A DNA stretch of 64,000 nt, from NCBI GenBank assembly GCA_900168235.1, contig FUZG01000016.1:17819-81818 (forward strand), given 5' to 3'. A program made the position numbers and the translations under genes. Below are positions 27,259 through 34,844 of this stretch, in pieces. How positions within the stretch are numbered: position 1 is the stretch's first letter; the number at the start of each line of letters is the position of its first letter. The DNA comes from Lachnospiraceae bacterium. Lineage in GTDB: Bacteria > Bacillota > Clostridia > Lachnospirales > Lachnospiraceae. The notes below the pieces were generated by a model. That model was not told where the DNA came from. It made no database searches and saw only the letters and a list, made by a program, of their open reading frames with translations.

Positions 27259-28095
27259 ATGAAGAAATTCTATGTGATCACAAATCGCAATCGGGACAGA
27301 AATCTGTCGGTCACAAACAGGATACGGAAATATCTGATACAGCACGGCTGTGAGGTCGAAGTATCTGCGGAAGGTCCGATGGAGGACGGTCATTATACTG
27401 ATTCGTCCAATATCGGTCCGAAAACAGAAGGGATAATCGTTATCGGCGGAGACGGAACTCTTATCGCTGCGGCTCGGGATGTGGTAGATACCCGTATTCC
27501 CATGCTCGGCGTGAATCAGGGAACCCTTGGTTATCTTACAGATGTCGAGGTTGATGGATTGGAACATGCCCTTGACTGTCTGATCGATGATCGTTTTGAG
27601 ACAGAGGACAGGATGATGCTCTGCGGGCGGGTATGTGATTCTGACGGTAATCTTCTCGCAGAGTCAAGAGCGCTTAATGACGTCGTTCTTCACGCGGCAG
27701 GTGCACTTCACCTGGTTGATTATGAAGTGAGCGTAAACGGCAGATTCCTGAGTACGTTCAGGGCAGATGGAATAGTGGTCTGCACTCCCACAGGTTCAAC
27801 CGCATATTCAATGTCAGCGGGCGGACCTATCATAGAGCCAAAGGCAAGAATGATGGTGATCACTCCCATATGTCCTCATACGCTGAATACCCGAAGTATC
27901 GTGCTTTCGGCAGAGGATACTGTAAGCGTATCCGTAAAGGACGGCGACTCGGTAGTGTGCTTTGACGGGCACAGTCCTGTTACACTTCAGGAGGGAGATA
28001 TCGTAGATATCCGCCGTTCTGCGAAAGTGACCCGCATTATACGCATCAATCCCGGAAGCTTTCTTTCGGTACTCAGTAAAAAATTCCGCTCCTGA
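27259..28095 (+). CDS. nadK: NAD kinase
   Basis: Phosphorylates NAD to NADP. The 278-residue protein has the NAD-kinase signature GGDGTLIAAARD, the NQGTLGYLTD segment, the NDVVLH motif (usually NE) and ADGIVVCTPTGSTAYSMSAGGP. It lies 21 bp after tlyA with GGGAGAG as ribosome site, in the usual clostridial order before argR. Confidence 0.95.
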   Translation: MKKFYVITNRNRDRNLSVTNRIRKYLIQHGCEVEVSAEGPMEDGHYTDSSNIGPKTEGIIVIGGDGTLIAAARDVVDTRIPMLGVNQGTLGYLTDVEVDGLEHALDCLIDDRFETEDRMMLCGRVCDSDGNLLAESRALNDVVLHAAGALHLVDYEVSVNGRFLSTFRADGIVVCTPTGSTAYSMSAGGPIIEPKARMMVITPICPHTLNTRSIVLSAEDTVSVSVKDGDSVVCFDGHSPVTLQEGDIVDIRRSAKVTRIIRINPGSFLSVLSKKFRS

Positions 28096-28148
28096 TGCCG
28101 ATAAAGTAGGTGGATGTTGGATCTTATGGATAAACGGAAGGTGTAAAA

Positions 28149-28595
28149 TTGAAACAAAAACGACAGGAAAAGATCATAGAACTGATCGAGAAATATAATA
28201 TCGAAACACAGGAAGAACTTGCCGACCGTCTCCGTGAATCCGGATATGACGTGACACAGGCAACGGTATCAAGAGATATCCGAGAGCTGCATCTGGCAAA
28301 GGTTCCGGGGCAGGAAGGCCACCAGAAATATGTCAGGGGAAGAAACGCGGATCAGGATCTTGGAAAAAAATATGTACGTGTGATGAAAGAAGGAATCATC
28401 TCTGCGGAAACAGCACAGAACCTTCTAGTCATCAAGACAGTGAGCGGTATGGCTATGGCTGTTGCTGCGGCTCTTGATGCAATGAAGCTTCCGGAGATAA
28501 TTGGAAGTATCGCAGGTGATGACACTATCATGTGTGCCGTAAAGACTTCCGCAGAAGCAGATCATGTACGAGCAGTACTCTTGGACATGTTCTGA
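28149..28595 (+). CDS. argR: Arginine repressor ArgR/AhrC
   Basis: Arginine-responsive transcription regulator. The 148-residue protein has an N-terminal winged helix (residues 1-70, with DVTQATVSRDIRELHL) and a C-terminal hexamerisation and arginine-binding domain with the GDDTIM signature. The start is a TTG at 28149, placed 6 bp after GGAAGGTG; the protein then opens KQKRQEKIIELIEKYNIETQ as expected. It is the last gene of the asp23 operon and is followed by an intrinsic terminator. No arginine biosynthesis genes are in the window. Confidence 0.94.
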   Translation: MKQKRQEKIIELIEKYNIETQEELADRLRESGYDVTQATVSRDIRELHLAKVPGQEGHQKYVRGRNADQDLGKKYVRVMKEGIISAETAQNLLVIKTVSGMAMAVAAALDAMKLPEIIGSIAGDDTIMCAVKTSAEADHVRAVLLDMF

Positions 28596-28604
28596 TTTTC
28601 AGAG

Positions 28605-28690
28605 CACTTAGCGAGGTAGTTTCGAGCTTATGGCTGAAATAGCAAATCTTTGATTTGCGTGATTGAAGCTATGCTGTGCAGTGCGTGTTA
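28605..28690. repeat. Long imperfect stem-loop between argR and recN
   Basis: The core GCAAATC-TTT-GATTTGC (28642-28658) is perfect, and the flanks continue to pair imperfectly (around GAGCTTATGGCTGAAAT and ATTGAAGCTATGCTGTGC) for some 20 bp more. It has no U-tract and precedes the real terminator. It looks like a small dispersed intergenic repeat, but there is no second copy in this window. Confidence 0.45.
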
Positions 28691-28720
28691 TGCAAGTTCA
28701 GAATAAATAAGATCAAATGA

Positions 28721-28765
28721 AAAAGGGAGATTTTGCATTTAAATATTGCAGGATCTCCCTTTTAA
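28721..28765 (+). terminator. Terminator of the asp23-argR operon
   Basis: AAAAGGGAGAT (28721-28731) pairs perfectly with ATCTCCCTTTT (28753-28763). It separates argR from the independently regulated recN. Confidence 0.85.
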
Positions 28766-28774
28766 TGTTATCAT
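28746..28774 (+). promoter_or_regulatory. Candidate promoter of recN
   Basis: TTGCAG (28746-28751), 17-bp spacer, TATCAT (28769-28774). It overlaps the argR terminator, and the predicted start site falls inside the tandem LexA-like repeat. Confidence 0.55.
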
Positions 28775-28776
28775 CG

Positions 28777-28804
28777 TTTCGAACAACTGTTTTCGAACAG
28801 CTGT
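28777..28804 (+). promoter_or_regulatory. Tandem LexA-like boxes upstream of recN
   Basis: TTTCGAACAACTGT (28777-28790) is followed at once by TTTCGAACAGCTGT (28791-28804), a 14-bp tandem repeat with one mismatch. The first copy reads CGAAC-N4-GTTTT, one base from GAAC-N4-GTTC, the Gram-positive LexA/DinR core. RecN is a common SOS gene, so SOS control is a fair inference. Confidence 0.55.
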
Positions 28805-28847
28805 ATTGTCAGCTTCAGCTTCGGGGGAAGTTAAGGAGATTACTGAG

Positions 28848-30536
28848 ATGTTGATCAGTTTAAGTGTAAATAATCTTGCTCTTATAGAAAAAGAAGAAGT
28901 GAATTTCAGCGAGGGTCTTAATGTCTTTTCAGGAGAGACCGGAGCAGGAAAATCACTGGTTATCGGAAGTGTGAGTCTGGCTCTCGGAGGAAAAGCGAAG
29001 GCTGATATAGCCCGGGATCCGGAAAAACCTGCGGAAGTTGAGCTTGTATTCGCGCTTGACCGGGAAGAGGACAGAGAGCGGATCCGTGACCTTGATGTGC
29101 CTGTCGAGGATGACGGACTTATCATTATCAGACGGAAGTTTACCGGAGGAAGAGGTACTGCAAAGATAAACGGAGTTACTGTGACAGGTGCGCTTCTCCG
29201 CGAGATTTCAGGAATTCTCATTGATATTCACGGACAGCATGAGCACCAGTCCCTTTTATATAAAAAGAACCATCTGCTGATACTTGACCGCTATGCGGGA
29301 AAAAAGACGGAAAAACTTTTGTCTTTGTATCGTGACAGATTTCATGAAGTAAAAGACATCAGAAACGAACTGGAAGCTGTTTCTACAGACGAAACTGAGC
29401 GTCTTAGAGAAGCAGATTTATTGCGTTATGAGGTCAATGAGATAGAAAGTGCAGAGCTTCAGGAAGGGGAAGATGAAAAGCTTGAGGAACGCTTCCGCTT
29501 TATGAATAATGCGAGAAAGATCACAGAGGCTGCGGGGGAGACCGCACAGCTCATCGGCGGCGATGAAGCTGCGGGAGAAATGATAGGAAGAGCAGTACGC
29601 ACATTTTCCGCAGCATCAGAGCTTGATCCCGGTGCGTCTGATCTCATGCAGGAAATTGAAGAGCTGGATTCGCTTTTATCAGATGTGAGACGTGACCTTG
29701 AAGCCTATATGTCAGGGCTTGAGTTCTCAGAGGAAGAATATGAACAGGTAACTGAGAGACTGAACCGTATAAATGAGCTCAAAATGAAGTACGGCAACAG
29801 CATATCTGAGATACTGGAAGCTCTTGAGGAGAAAAGAACTCGTCTGGAACAGCTTGAAAATGCCGATGTTTACAGAGCAGAGCTTGAAGGGAAGCTTACT
29901 GAGGCAGAAAAGAAGCTGAAGGACGCGGCATCAGACCTTACGGTAGAGCGCAGGAAAAATGCGGCAGAGCTTGGCGGACGCATGAAAAAAGCGCTTATCG
30001 GGCTCAATTTTGAGACAGTTCAGTTTGAGATCGCAGTAAGACCCCTTGAAAGCGGTTATTCCGAAAACGGTATAGATGATATTGAGTTTATGATCTCTAC
30101 AAATCCGGGTGAATCACTGAAAGCATTGAAAGATGTTGCCAGCGGAGGTGAACTTTCTCGTGTAATGCTTGCGCTTAAGACCGTACTTGCCGATACAGAC
30201 CATATAGATACACTTATTTTTGATGAGATCGATACGGGAATAAGCGGAAGGACCGCACAAAAAGTTTCAGAAAGCCTTGCGAGCCTGTCAAAACGTCATC
30301 AGGTTATATTGATCACGCATCTTCCGCAGATCGCAGCTATGGCGGATCACCACTTCCTCATTAAAAAAAGGGTCGAGGATGGGCGGACGCAGACCGGTAT
30401 CCGTGAACTTGAGAGAAACGAGATCATTGATGAGCTCGGACGCATGCTTTCAGGTGTGGAAATGACTGATGCGGTGCGTCAGAATGCGGAAGAGATGAAA
30501 CAATTAGCTGATAAAACGAAAAAACAAACCTCATAA
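28848..30536 (+). CDS. recN: DNA repair protein RecN
   Basis: SMC-like ATPase acting in double-strand break repair. The 562-residue protein has Walker A GETGAGKS (residues 29-36), a long central coiled coil (residues of about 160-380), the signature VASGGELSRVMLALK and Walker B LIFDEIDTGISG. The start at 28848 is supported by AAGGAGA 9 bp upstream and the family opening MLISLSVNNLALI; the frame is open further upstream but through the operator region. Confidence 0.95.
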   Translation: MLISLSVNNLALIEKEEVNFSEGLNVFSGETGAGKSLVIGSVSLALGGKAKADIARDPEKPAEVELVFALDREEDRERIRDLDVPVEDDGLIIIRRKFTGGRGTAKINGVTVTGALLREISGILIDIHGQHEHQSLLYKKNHLLILDRYAGKKTEKLLSLYRDRFHEVKDIRNELEAVSTDETERLREADLLRYEVNEIESAELQEGEDEKLEERFRFMNNARKITEAAGETAQLIGGDEAAGEMIGRAVRTFSAASELDPGASDLMQEIEELDSLLSDVRRDLEAYMSGLEFSEEEYEQVTERLNRINELKMKYGNSISEILEALEEKRTRLEQLENADVYRAELEGKLTEAEKKLKDAASDLTVERRKNAAELGGRMKKALIGLNFETVQFEIAVRPLESGYSENGIDDIEFMISTNPGESLKALKDVASGGELSRVMLALKTVLADTDHIDTLIFDEIDTGISGRTAQKVSESLASLSKRHQVILITHLPQIAAMADHHFLIKKRVEDGRTQTGIRELERNEIIDELGRMLSGVEMTDAVRQNAEEMKQLADKTKKQTS

Positions 30537-30696
30537 CCGGTAATGGTGTATAATGGTAAAAGAGGTTACGTGCGTTCAGGCAGTACAACTTTTAGCACAG
30601 GCCGATAGATCGCCAGACGCATTGCACTCGTATCGTACGTACTTCAAAAGAAAAGGGAGATCCGGGGGACGGATTTCTATTTCCGGGGGTAATGAG

Positions 30697-32142
30697 ATGA
30701 AAAATGTACTTTTTGTTGCATCAGAGGCTGTTCCGTTTATCAAGACCGGAGGACTGGCTGACGTTGTGGGTTCGCTGCCGGTTAATTTTGATAAGCGATA
30801 TTTTGATGTCCGCGTCATGATGCCGAAGTATAACTGCATGTACCAGAAGTATAAGGACATGCTGGAGTACGTAACGAACTTTTACATGCCTTACAACGGT
30901 CAGAATGTCTATGTAGGAATATTCAGGACTCAGTGGAATGGAGTTACATATTATTTCATTGATAATGAGTATTACTTCTCAGGGGAGACGGCATATACTT
31001 CAGATACGAAGTGGGATCTTGAACGTTTCATCTTTTTCTCAAGAGCTGCGCTTTCTGCTATGCCGCTTATCGATTTCAGACCTGATATCATCCACTGCCA
31101 CGACTGGCAGACAGCGATGATTCCGGTTTATATCCACGATAGTTTCCAGGCAGGAGATTTCTTCCGCGGCATAAAAACAGTTCTTACGATCCACAATCTG
31201 AAGTTCCAGGGAACCTGGGACGTGGAAACGATCCAGCAGTTTTCGGGTCTTTCCGATTACTATTTCGCACCGGACAAGATGGAAGCATACAAGGATGCAA
31301 ATGTATTGAAGGGCGGTCTTGTATATGCCGATGCGATAACTACAGTCAGCAGCACCTATGCTGAGGAGATCAAGACACAGTTCTACGGCGAGAAGCTTGA
31401 TGGACTGCTTCGTGCAAGAGAGCATGATCTCCGCGGAATCGTAAACGGTATCGATTATGATTCCTACAATCCGGAAACGGATACATTCCTTGAGCATAAT
31501 TACACTGCAAGGAACTTCCGAAAGGAAAAAATCAAAAATAAGAGAGCACTGCAGAAACAGCTCGGACTCTATCGCAGTGACAACGCATTTATGATCGGTA
31601 TCGTATCAAGGCTTACCGGACAGAAGGGACTCGACCTTGTGTCCTATGTAATGGATGAGCTTTGCAATGACGATATACAGCTTGTAGTACTTGGTACAGG
31701 CGAAGAGCAGTATGAGAACATGTTCCGTCACTATGACTGGAAGTATAATGACAAGGTTCGTGCGAATATCTATTATTCAGAAGAACTTTCTCATAAGATC
31801 TACGGATCATGTGATGCGTTCCTGATGCCGAGTTTATTTGAGCCCTGCGGCTTGAGCCAGCTTATGGCACTTAGATACGGAACAGTGCCGATCGTTCGTG
31901 AAACAGGCGGACTTAAGGATACCGTAGAGCCGTACAACGAGTTTGAAGGAAAGGGAACAGGCTTCTCCTTCATGAACTATAATGCGCACGAGATGCTTGG
32001 AGCTATCCACTATGCTCATAACGTATATGTAAATCATAGACGTGAATGGAACAAGATTATCGACCGGGGCATGGCAGCGGATTTCTCCTGGGCAGTATCT
32101 GCACGGCAATACCAGGATATGTATGACTGGCTGAGACCATGA
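30697..32142 (+). CDS. glgA: Glycogen synthase
   Basis: GT5 enzyme that extends alpha-1,4-glucan from ADP-glucose. The 481-residue protein starts MKNVLFVASEAVPF with the nucleotide-sugar motif KTGGL at 16-20, has HCHDWQTAM, GIDYDSYNP, SRLTGQKGLDL and the retaining-GT E-x7-E region SLFEPCGLSQLMALRYG. Only the ATG at 30697 (GGGGG about 7 bp upstream) gives the standard N-terminus; the frame is open upstream to 30553 but encodes nothing family-like. The 160-bp gap after recN holds a TATAAT at 30549-30554. It overlaps the next gene by 4 bp. Confidence 0.95.
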   Translation: MKNVLFVASEAVPFIKTGGLADVVGSLPVNFDKRYFDVRVMMPKYNCMYQKYKDMLEYVTNFYMPYNGQNVYVGIFRTQWNGVTYYFIDNEYYFSGETAYTSDTKWDLERFIFFSRAALSAMPLIDFRPDIIHCHDWQTAMIPVYIHDSFQAGDFFRGIKTVLTIHNLKFQGTWDVETIQQFSGLSDYYFAPDKMEAYKDANVLKGGLVYADAITTVSSTYAEEIKTQFYGEKLDGLLRAREHDLRGIVNGIDYDSYNPETDTFLEHNYTARNFRKEKIKNKRALQKQLGLYRSDNAFMIGIVSRLTGQKGLDLVSYVMDELCNDDIQLVVLGTGEEQYENMFRHYDWKYNDKVRANIYYSEELSHKIYGSCDAFLMPSLFEPCGLSQLMALRYGTVPIVRETGGLKDTVEPYNEFEGKGTGFSFMNYNAHEMLGAIHYAHNVYVNHRREWNKIIDRGMAADFSWAVSARQYQDMYDWLRP

Positions 32143-32657
32143 GAAAAATCTATTCTGTATTTATATTGACTCTGCTTGCTGCACTGTTTTTCAGTGTATC
32201 AGCACACGCCGAGATCTCAGAAAAGCAGACTGTTCTAAATGCACATTCTATCCGTCCGAATAATCTCCTTACGGGAGTGCACATCGGAGAGGATATAACG
32301 AAGATCGCAAACAACACGTTTGTGAATCAGATACAGCTGCGATATATTGAGGTCGCGGATGGAAATCCATATTTCTCGTCATTCAGCTATTGCCTCTATG
32401 ACAAGGATCAGACCACACTGCTATGTTTTCCGCAGGCAATGATGAAGGCTGAGATACCCGGAACGGCAGTGGCTATGGACAGCCGTGCACTTCACGGTGT
32501 AAATGAGAAATTAGCCGCAAAGGTAAAGGAAGTCCTTAGGGCGAATGCTGAAAAAAAGGGCGTGGAATTTCAGATAATAATAGGAAATACAGAAGAGGAG
32601 AATCAGATAGAGTATTGGCCTTATACATGCGTATATCCATTGACTGACAATGATTGA
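32139..32657 (+). CDS. Small secreted protein with one LRR_5/BspA-like repeat
   Basis: A 172-residue exported protein: signal peptide to about residue 24 (ending SAHAE), then a segment that reads like a BspA-type leucine-rich unit (LTGVHIGEDITKIANNTF, LRYIEVADGNPYFSS, LYDKDQTTLLCFP). Only one such unit is present, followed by a charged helical region (KVKEVLRANAEKKG) and a short Trp/Tyr-rich end. It overlaps glgA by 4 bp (ATGA), so it is co-translated with a cytoplasmic glycogen enzyme despite being secreted. Function unknown. Confidence 0.72.
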   Translation: MRKIYSVFILTLLAALFFSVSAHAEISEKQTVLNAHSIRPNNLLTGVHIGEDITKIANNTFVNQIQLRYIEVADGNPYFSSFSYCLYDKDQTTLLCFPQAMMKAEIPGTAVAMDSRALHGVNEKLAAKVKEVLRANAEKKGVEFQIIIGNTEEENQIEYWPYTCVYPLTDND

Positions 32658-32662
32658 TAAAC

Positions 32663-32720
32663 AAAAATCCCCCTGCATGAGGAGTACAAAATAATGTACC
32701 TGATGCAGGGGGATTTTTTT
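32663..32720. terminator. Bidirectional terminator between convergent genes
   Basis: AAAAATCCCCCTGCAT (32663-32678) pairs with ATGCAGGGGGATTTTT (32703-32718), with an inner GTAC/GTAC pairing and U-tracts on both strands. It serves the secreted protein gene on the + strand and rqcH on the - strand; the rqcH stop lies at its edge. Confidence 0.92.
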
Positions 32721-34479
32721 ACTCTTTTACAAGACGGAGAGCAGAAATGTCAGAGTCGATAGCCATGGAGTAATTGGTGTAATACACTACAAATCCGGGC
32801 TTTGAACCTGCGGGTTTCTTAACTTCCTTCTTTTTTACGTAATCGATCTCGACCTTGGACTGACCGCGTCCTTTACTGTAGTAGGCAGCCAGAGCACCGG
32901 CTTCGTTAAATACACGGTCCGGCAGATTATCGGGATCGCCCTGTCCCACGCGGAGGATCACGTGTGAGCCCGGGAATTTCTTTGAGTGGAACCACCAGTC
33001 ATTTCCTGAAGCAAACTTAAATGTGAGCTGGTCATTCTGGTAGTTGTTTTTACCAACATAGAGGTCATAACCATCGCTTGAAATATAGTGCAGAGGCTTA
33101 CTGCTCTCAGGTCTTCCGGCACCCTTTCGTGTCATATGCTTTTTAATGTAACCGAAATCCGAAAGTTCGCGTCGTATTTCTTTAAGGTCAGCCTCATTTT
33201 CTGCAATATCGAGAGAGTTTTGGATAGATTCGAGATGATCAATATCAGCCTTTGTATCCTTGAGCTGTTCTGTAACGGCTTCCTCTGTCCTCTTGAGCTT
33301 CTGGTAGCGTTCAAAATACTTTTGTGCGTTTTCCAGAGCAGTCTTCTGGGGATCGAGCGGGATAGTGATCTCTGTATTATCGTAATAGTTCGTGCATGTG
33401 AGCTTAGAAGCTCCGGGTTCTGCAGAATATCCGTAGGTATTCAGCATCTCTCCGTAGATACGGAATTTATCCTTTTTCTCAGTATCCTTTAGCTGTTTCA
33501 GCTGAATGTCGTATTTTTTGACACTTCGTTCAAGGGTTGTAGCAACGATCTTTCGAAGATCCGTGGATCTCTGGCGGATACGGGTGACAGCATCACGCTC
33601 TGCATAGTACCTCATCAAAACTTCTGACATGGTGTCGAGGTGCTCTGTGGTGAGATCACTGTACTCAGAAAGCGGGAGTGCCGCAAATTCACGGGGAACA
33701 CCCTTGTCATATATGAGAACCGGATCAAATTTCTCGTCACGGATCTCAGTCATAAGTTCATTAAAACAGTTATAAAGCCGTTTAGTATCATCTTCTGACA
33801 GTGAAGCCACAGAATCATTTCCGTCAAGACCCGCTCTGTAGCAGAGTTCGCTTGCTGCAACAGGGGAAAATCCCGTAAAAGTATTGTAGATAGCCTTGAT
33901 AATATTCTGTGCCTTATGGAGCACTGCCCCGGAAAACTCCTCAAATGTGATGGGAGCGGTGGGGTCCAGTTTGTCCTGAGTCATGGGGATAAAGTACTCA
34001 TTACCCGGAAGGACCGTACGGACAGAGCTTACTGCTGCGGATACGCGCTTGATACTGTCGATTATCGTATTGTCCTCTTCGGTAAAAATGATATTGCTGT
34101 ATTTTCCCATGAGCTCGATAACGATGACCTTTCTCTTAAGGTCACCCATTTCGTCGAGGTGCTCTGCGCCGATCCGGATTATACGCTCAAGTCCCGGCTG
34201 GGAAACATCAGTGATGCGTCCGTTCTGCAGATGCTTTCTGAGAAGCATGCAGAAATTCGGCGCCACCATGGGGCTCGGCTTATTTTCATCGGTGTAATAT
34301 ATAAAAGGGAGAGACGCACTGGCAGATATCATCAGTCTGTCAGTCTTTCCGTCTGTTGTTTTTATCGTGAGCAGGATCGCATCCGGATCCGGCTGCGCGA
34401 TCTTATATAAACGTCCGCCGACAGCGCGTCTTCGTATCTCGCTGACCATTGCGGCGGTCGTGATTCCATCAAATGCCAT
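32719..34479 (-). CDS. rqcH: Ribosome quality control factor RqcH (NFACT family)
   Basis: Binds stalled 50S subunits and recruits alanyl-tRNA to add C-terminal poly-alanine tags. The 586-residue protein has the NFACT-N domain from MAFDGI (with LPFIYYT and ELMGKYSNIIF), helix-hairpin-helix and long coiled-coil regions (residues of about 280-440) and the NFACT-R domain (DGYDLYVGKNNYQNDQLTFK, WWFHSKKFPGSHV). The Glu98-Arg99 pair appears to align with the Asp-Arg pair required in Bacillus RqcH; I could not align this formally. Older annotation would call it fibronectin-binding protein. AGGAGGAA lies before the start. Confidence 0.93.
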   Translation of the reverse strand: MAFDGITTAAMVSEIRRRAVGGRLYKIAQPDPDAILLTIKTTDGKTDRLMISASASLPFIYYTDENKPSPMVAPNFCMLLRKHLQNGRITDVSQPGLERIIRIGAEHLDEMGDLKRKVIVIELMGKYSNIIFTEEDNTIIDSIKRVSAAVSSVRTVLPGNEYFIPMTQDKLDPTAPITFEEFSGAVLHKAQNIIKAIYNTFTGFSPVAASELCYRAGLDGNDSVASLSEDDTKRLYNCFNELMTEIRDEKFDPVLIYDKGVPREFAALPLSEYSDLTTEHLDTMSEVLMRYYAERDAVTRIRQRSTDLRKIVATTLERSVKKYDIQLKQLKDTEKKDKFRIYGEMLNTYGYSAEPGASKLTCTNYYDNTEITIPLDPQKTALENAQKYFERYQKLKRTEEAVTEQLKDTKADIDHLESIQNSLDIAENEADLKEIRRELSDFGYIKKHMTRKGAGRPESSKPLHYISSDGYDLYVGKNNYQNDQLTFKFASGNDWWFHSKKFPGSHVILRVGQGDPDNLPDRVFNEAGALAAYYSKGRGQSKVEIDYVKKKEVKKPAGSKPGFVVYYTNYSMAIDSDISALRLVKE

Positions 34480-34518
34480 GTTATTCCTCCTGTTCGGAAC
34501 CTATGAATCTAATGTCGT

Positions 34519-34547
34519 ATTATACACATTTATGGGATTATTATCAA
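34519..34547 (-). promoter_or_regulatory. Promoter of rqcH
   Basis: On the minus strand TTGATA (34547-34542), 17-bp spacer and perfect TATAAT (34524-34519), some 40 bp before the rqcH start. Confidence 0.8.
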
Positions 34548-34561
34548 AACAGGAGGGAGAG

Positions 34562-34702
34562 ATGAGAATAGGAGATGAGCCGGCAGGGGTGACCGCCGGC
34601 TCTACTTATGAGGGGGAGATAGTTAATGGTTATCAACTATCCAAAACAAATACTAAAGAAATTCTGTGTTCAAATTGTGATGTAATTCAGAAGAAAGTAT
34701 GA
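34562..34702 (+). CDS. Possible 46-residue small protein
   Basis: An open frame starting ATG 34562 with a strong ribosome site, AGGAGG at 34551-34556, five bases upstream. It encodes a 46-residue hydrophilic peptide (opens MRIGDEPAGVTAG, contains CSNCDV near the end) with no signal or membrane segment. Inside it, GAGCCGGC (34577-34584) and GCCGGCTC (34595-34602) form a perfect stem. A hairpin (34733-34769) follows the stop. The ribosome site is the main evidence; no promoter is clear and I recognise no family. Confidence 0.4.
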   Translation: MRIGDEPAGVTAGSTYEGEIVNGYQLSKTNTKEILCSNCDVIQKKV

Positions 34703-34732
34703 AATGAATATTGGATACAAAAAATTGTATAT

Positions 34733-34769
34733 ATATAACCGCGAAATACTGATATTTCAAGGGTTATAT
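34733..34769 (+). terminator. AT-rich hairpin before the thiolase promoter
   Basis: ATATAACC (34733-34740) pairs with GGTTATAT (34762-34769), and inside it GAAATA pairs with TATTTC around a CTGA loop. A U-rich stretch (TTGATTTT) follows. It could end the small upstream frame; its 3' edge touches the thiolase -35. Confidence 0.45.
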
Positions 34770-34797
34770 TGATTTTAAACAGCGTCTGTGATATTAT
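34769..34797 (+). promoter_or_regulatory. Promoter of the thiolase gene
   Basis: TTGATT (34769-34774), 17-bp spacer, TATTAT (34792-34797), 48 bp before the start codon. Confidence 0.7.
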
Positions 34798-34815
34798 CGT
34801 TAATGATTTAACGAT
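34796..34815 (+). promoter_or_regulatory. Rex-like operator overlapping the thiolase promoter
   Basis: A perfect 8+8 palindrome, ATCGTTAA-TGAT-TTAACGAT, overlaps the last two bases of the -10 and the start site. The inner GTTAA-N4-TTAAC is identical to the core of the Rex consensus TTGTTAA-N4-TTAACAA; only the second outer base of each half differs. Rex is the NADH/NAD-sensing repressor known to control thiolase genes in solventogenic clostridia. Confidence 0.65.
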
Positions 34816-34844
34816 TTCAAAAAGATCATATGGAGGTATATCTA

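Noticed and set aside
30553..30696. N-terminal extension of GlgA
   Set aside because: The frame is open but the extension is not family-like, and a good ribosome site precedes ATG 30697 where the standard GlgA N-terminus begins.
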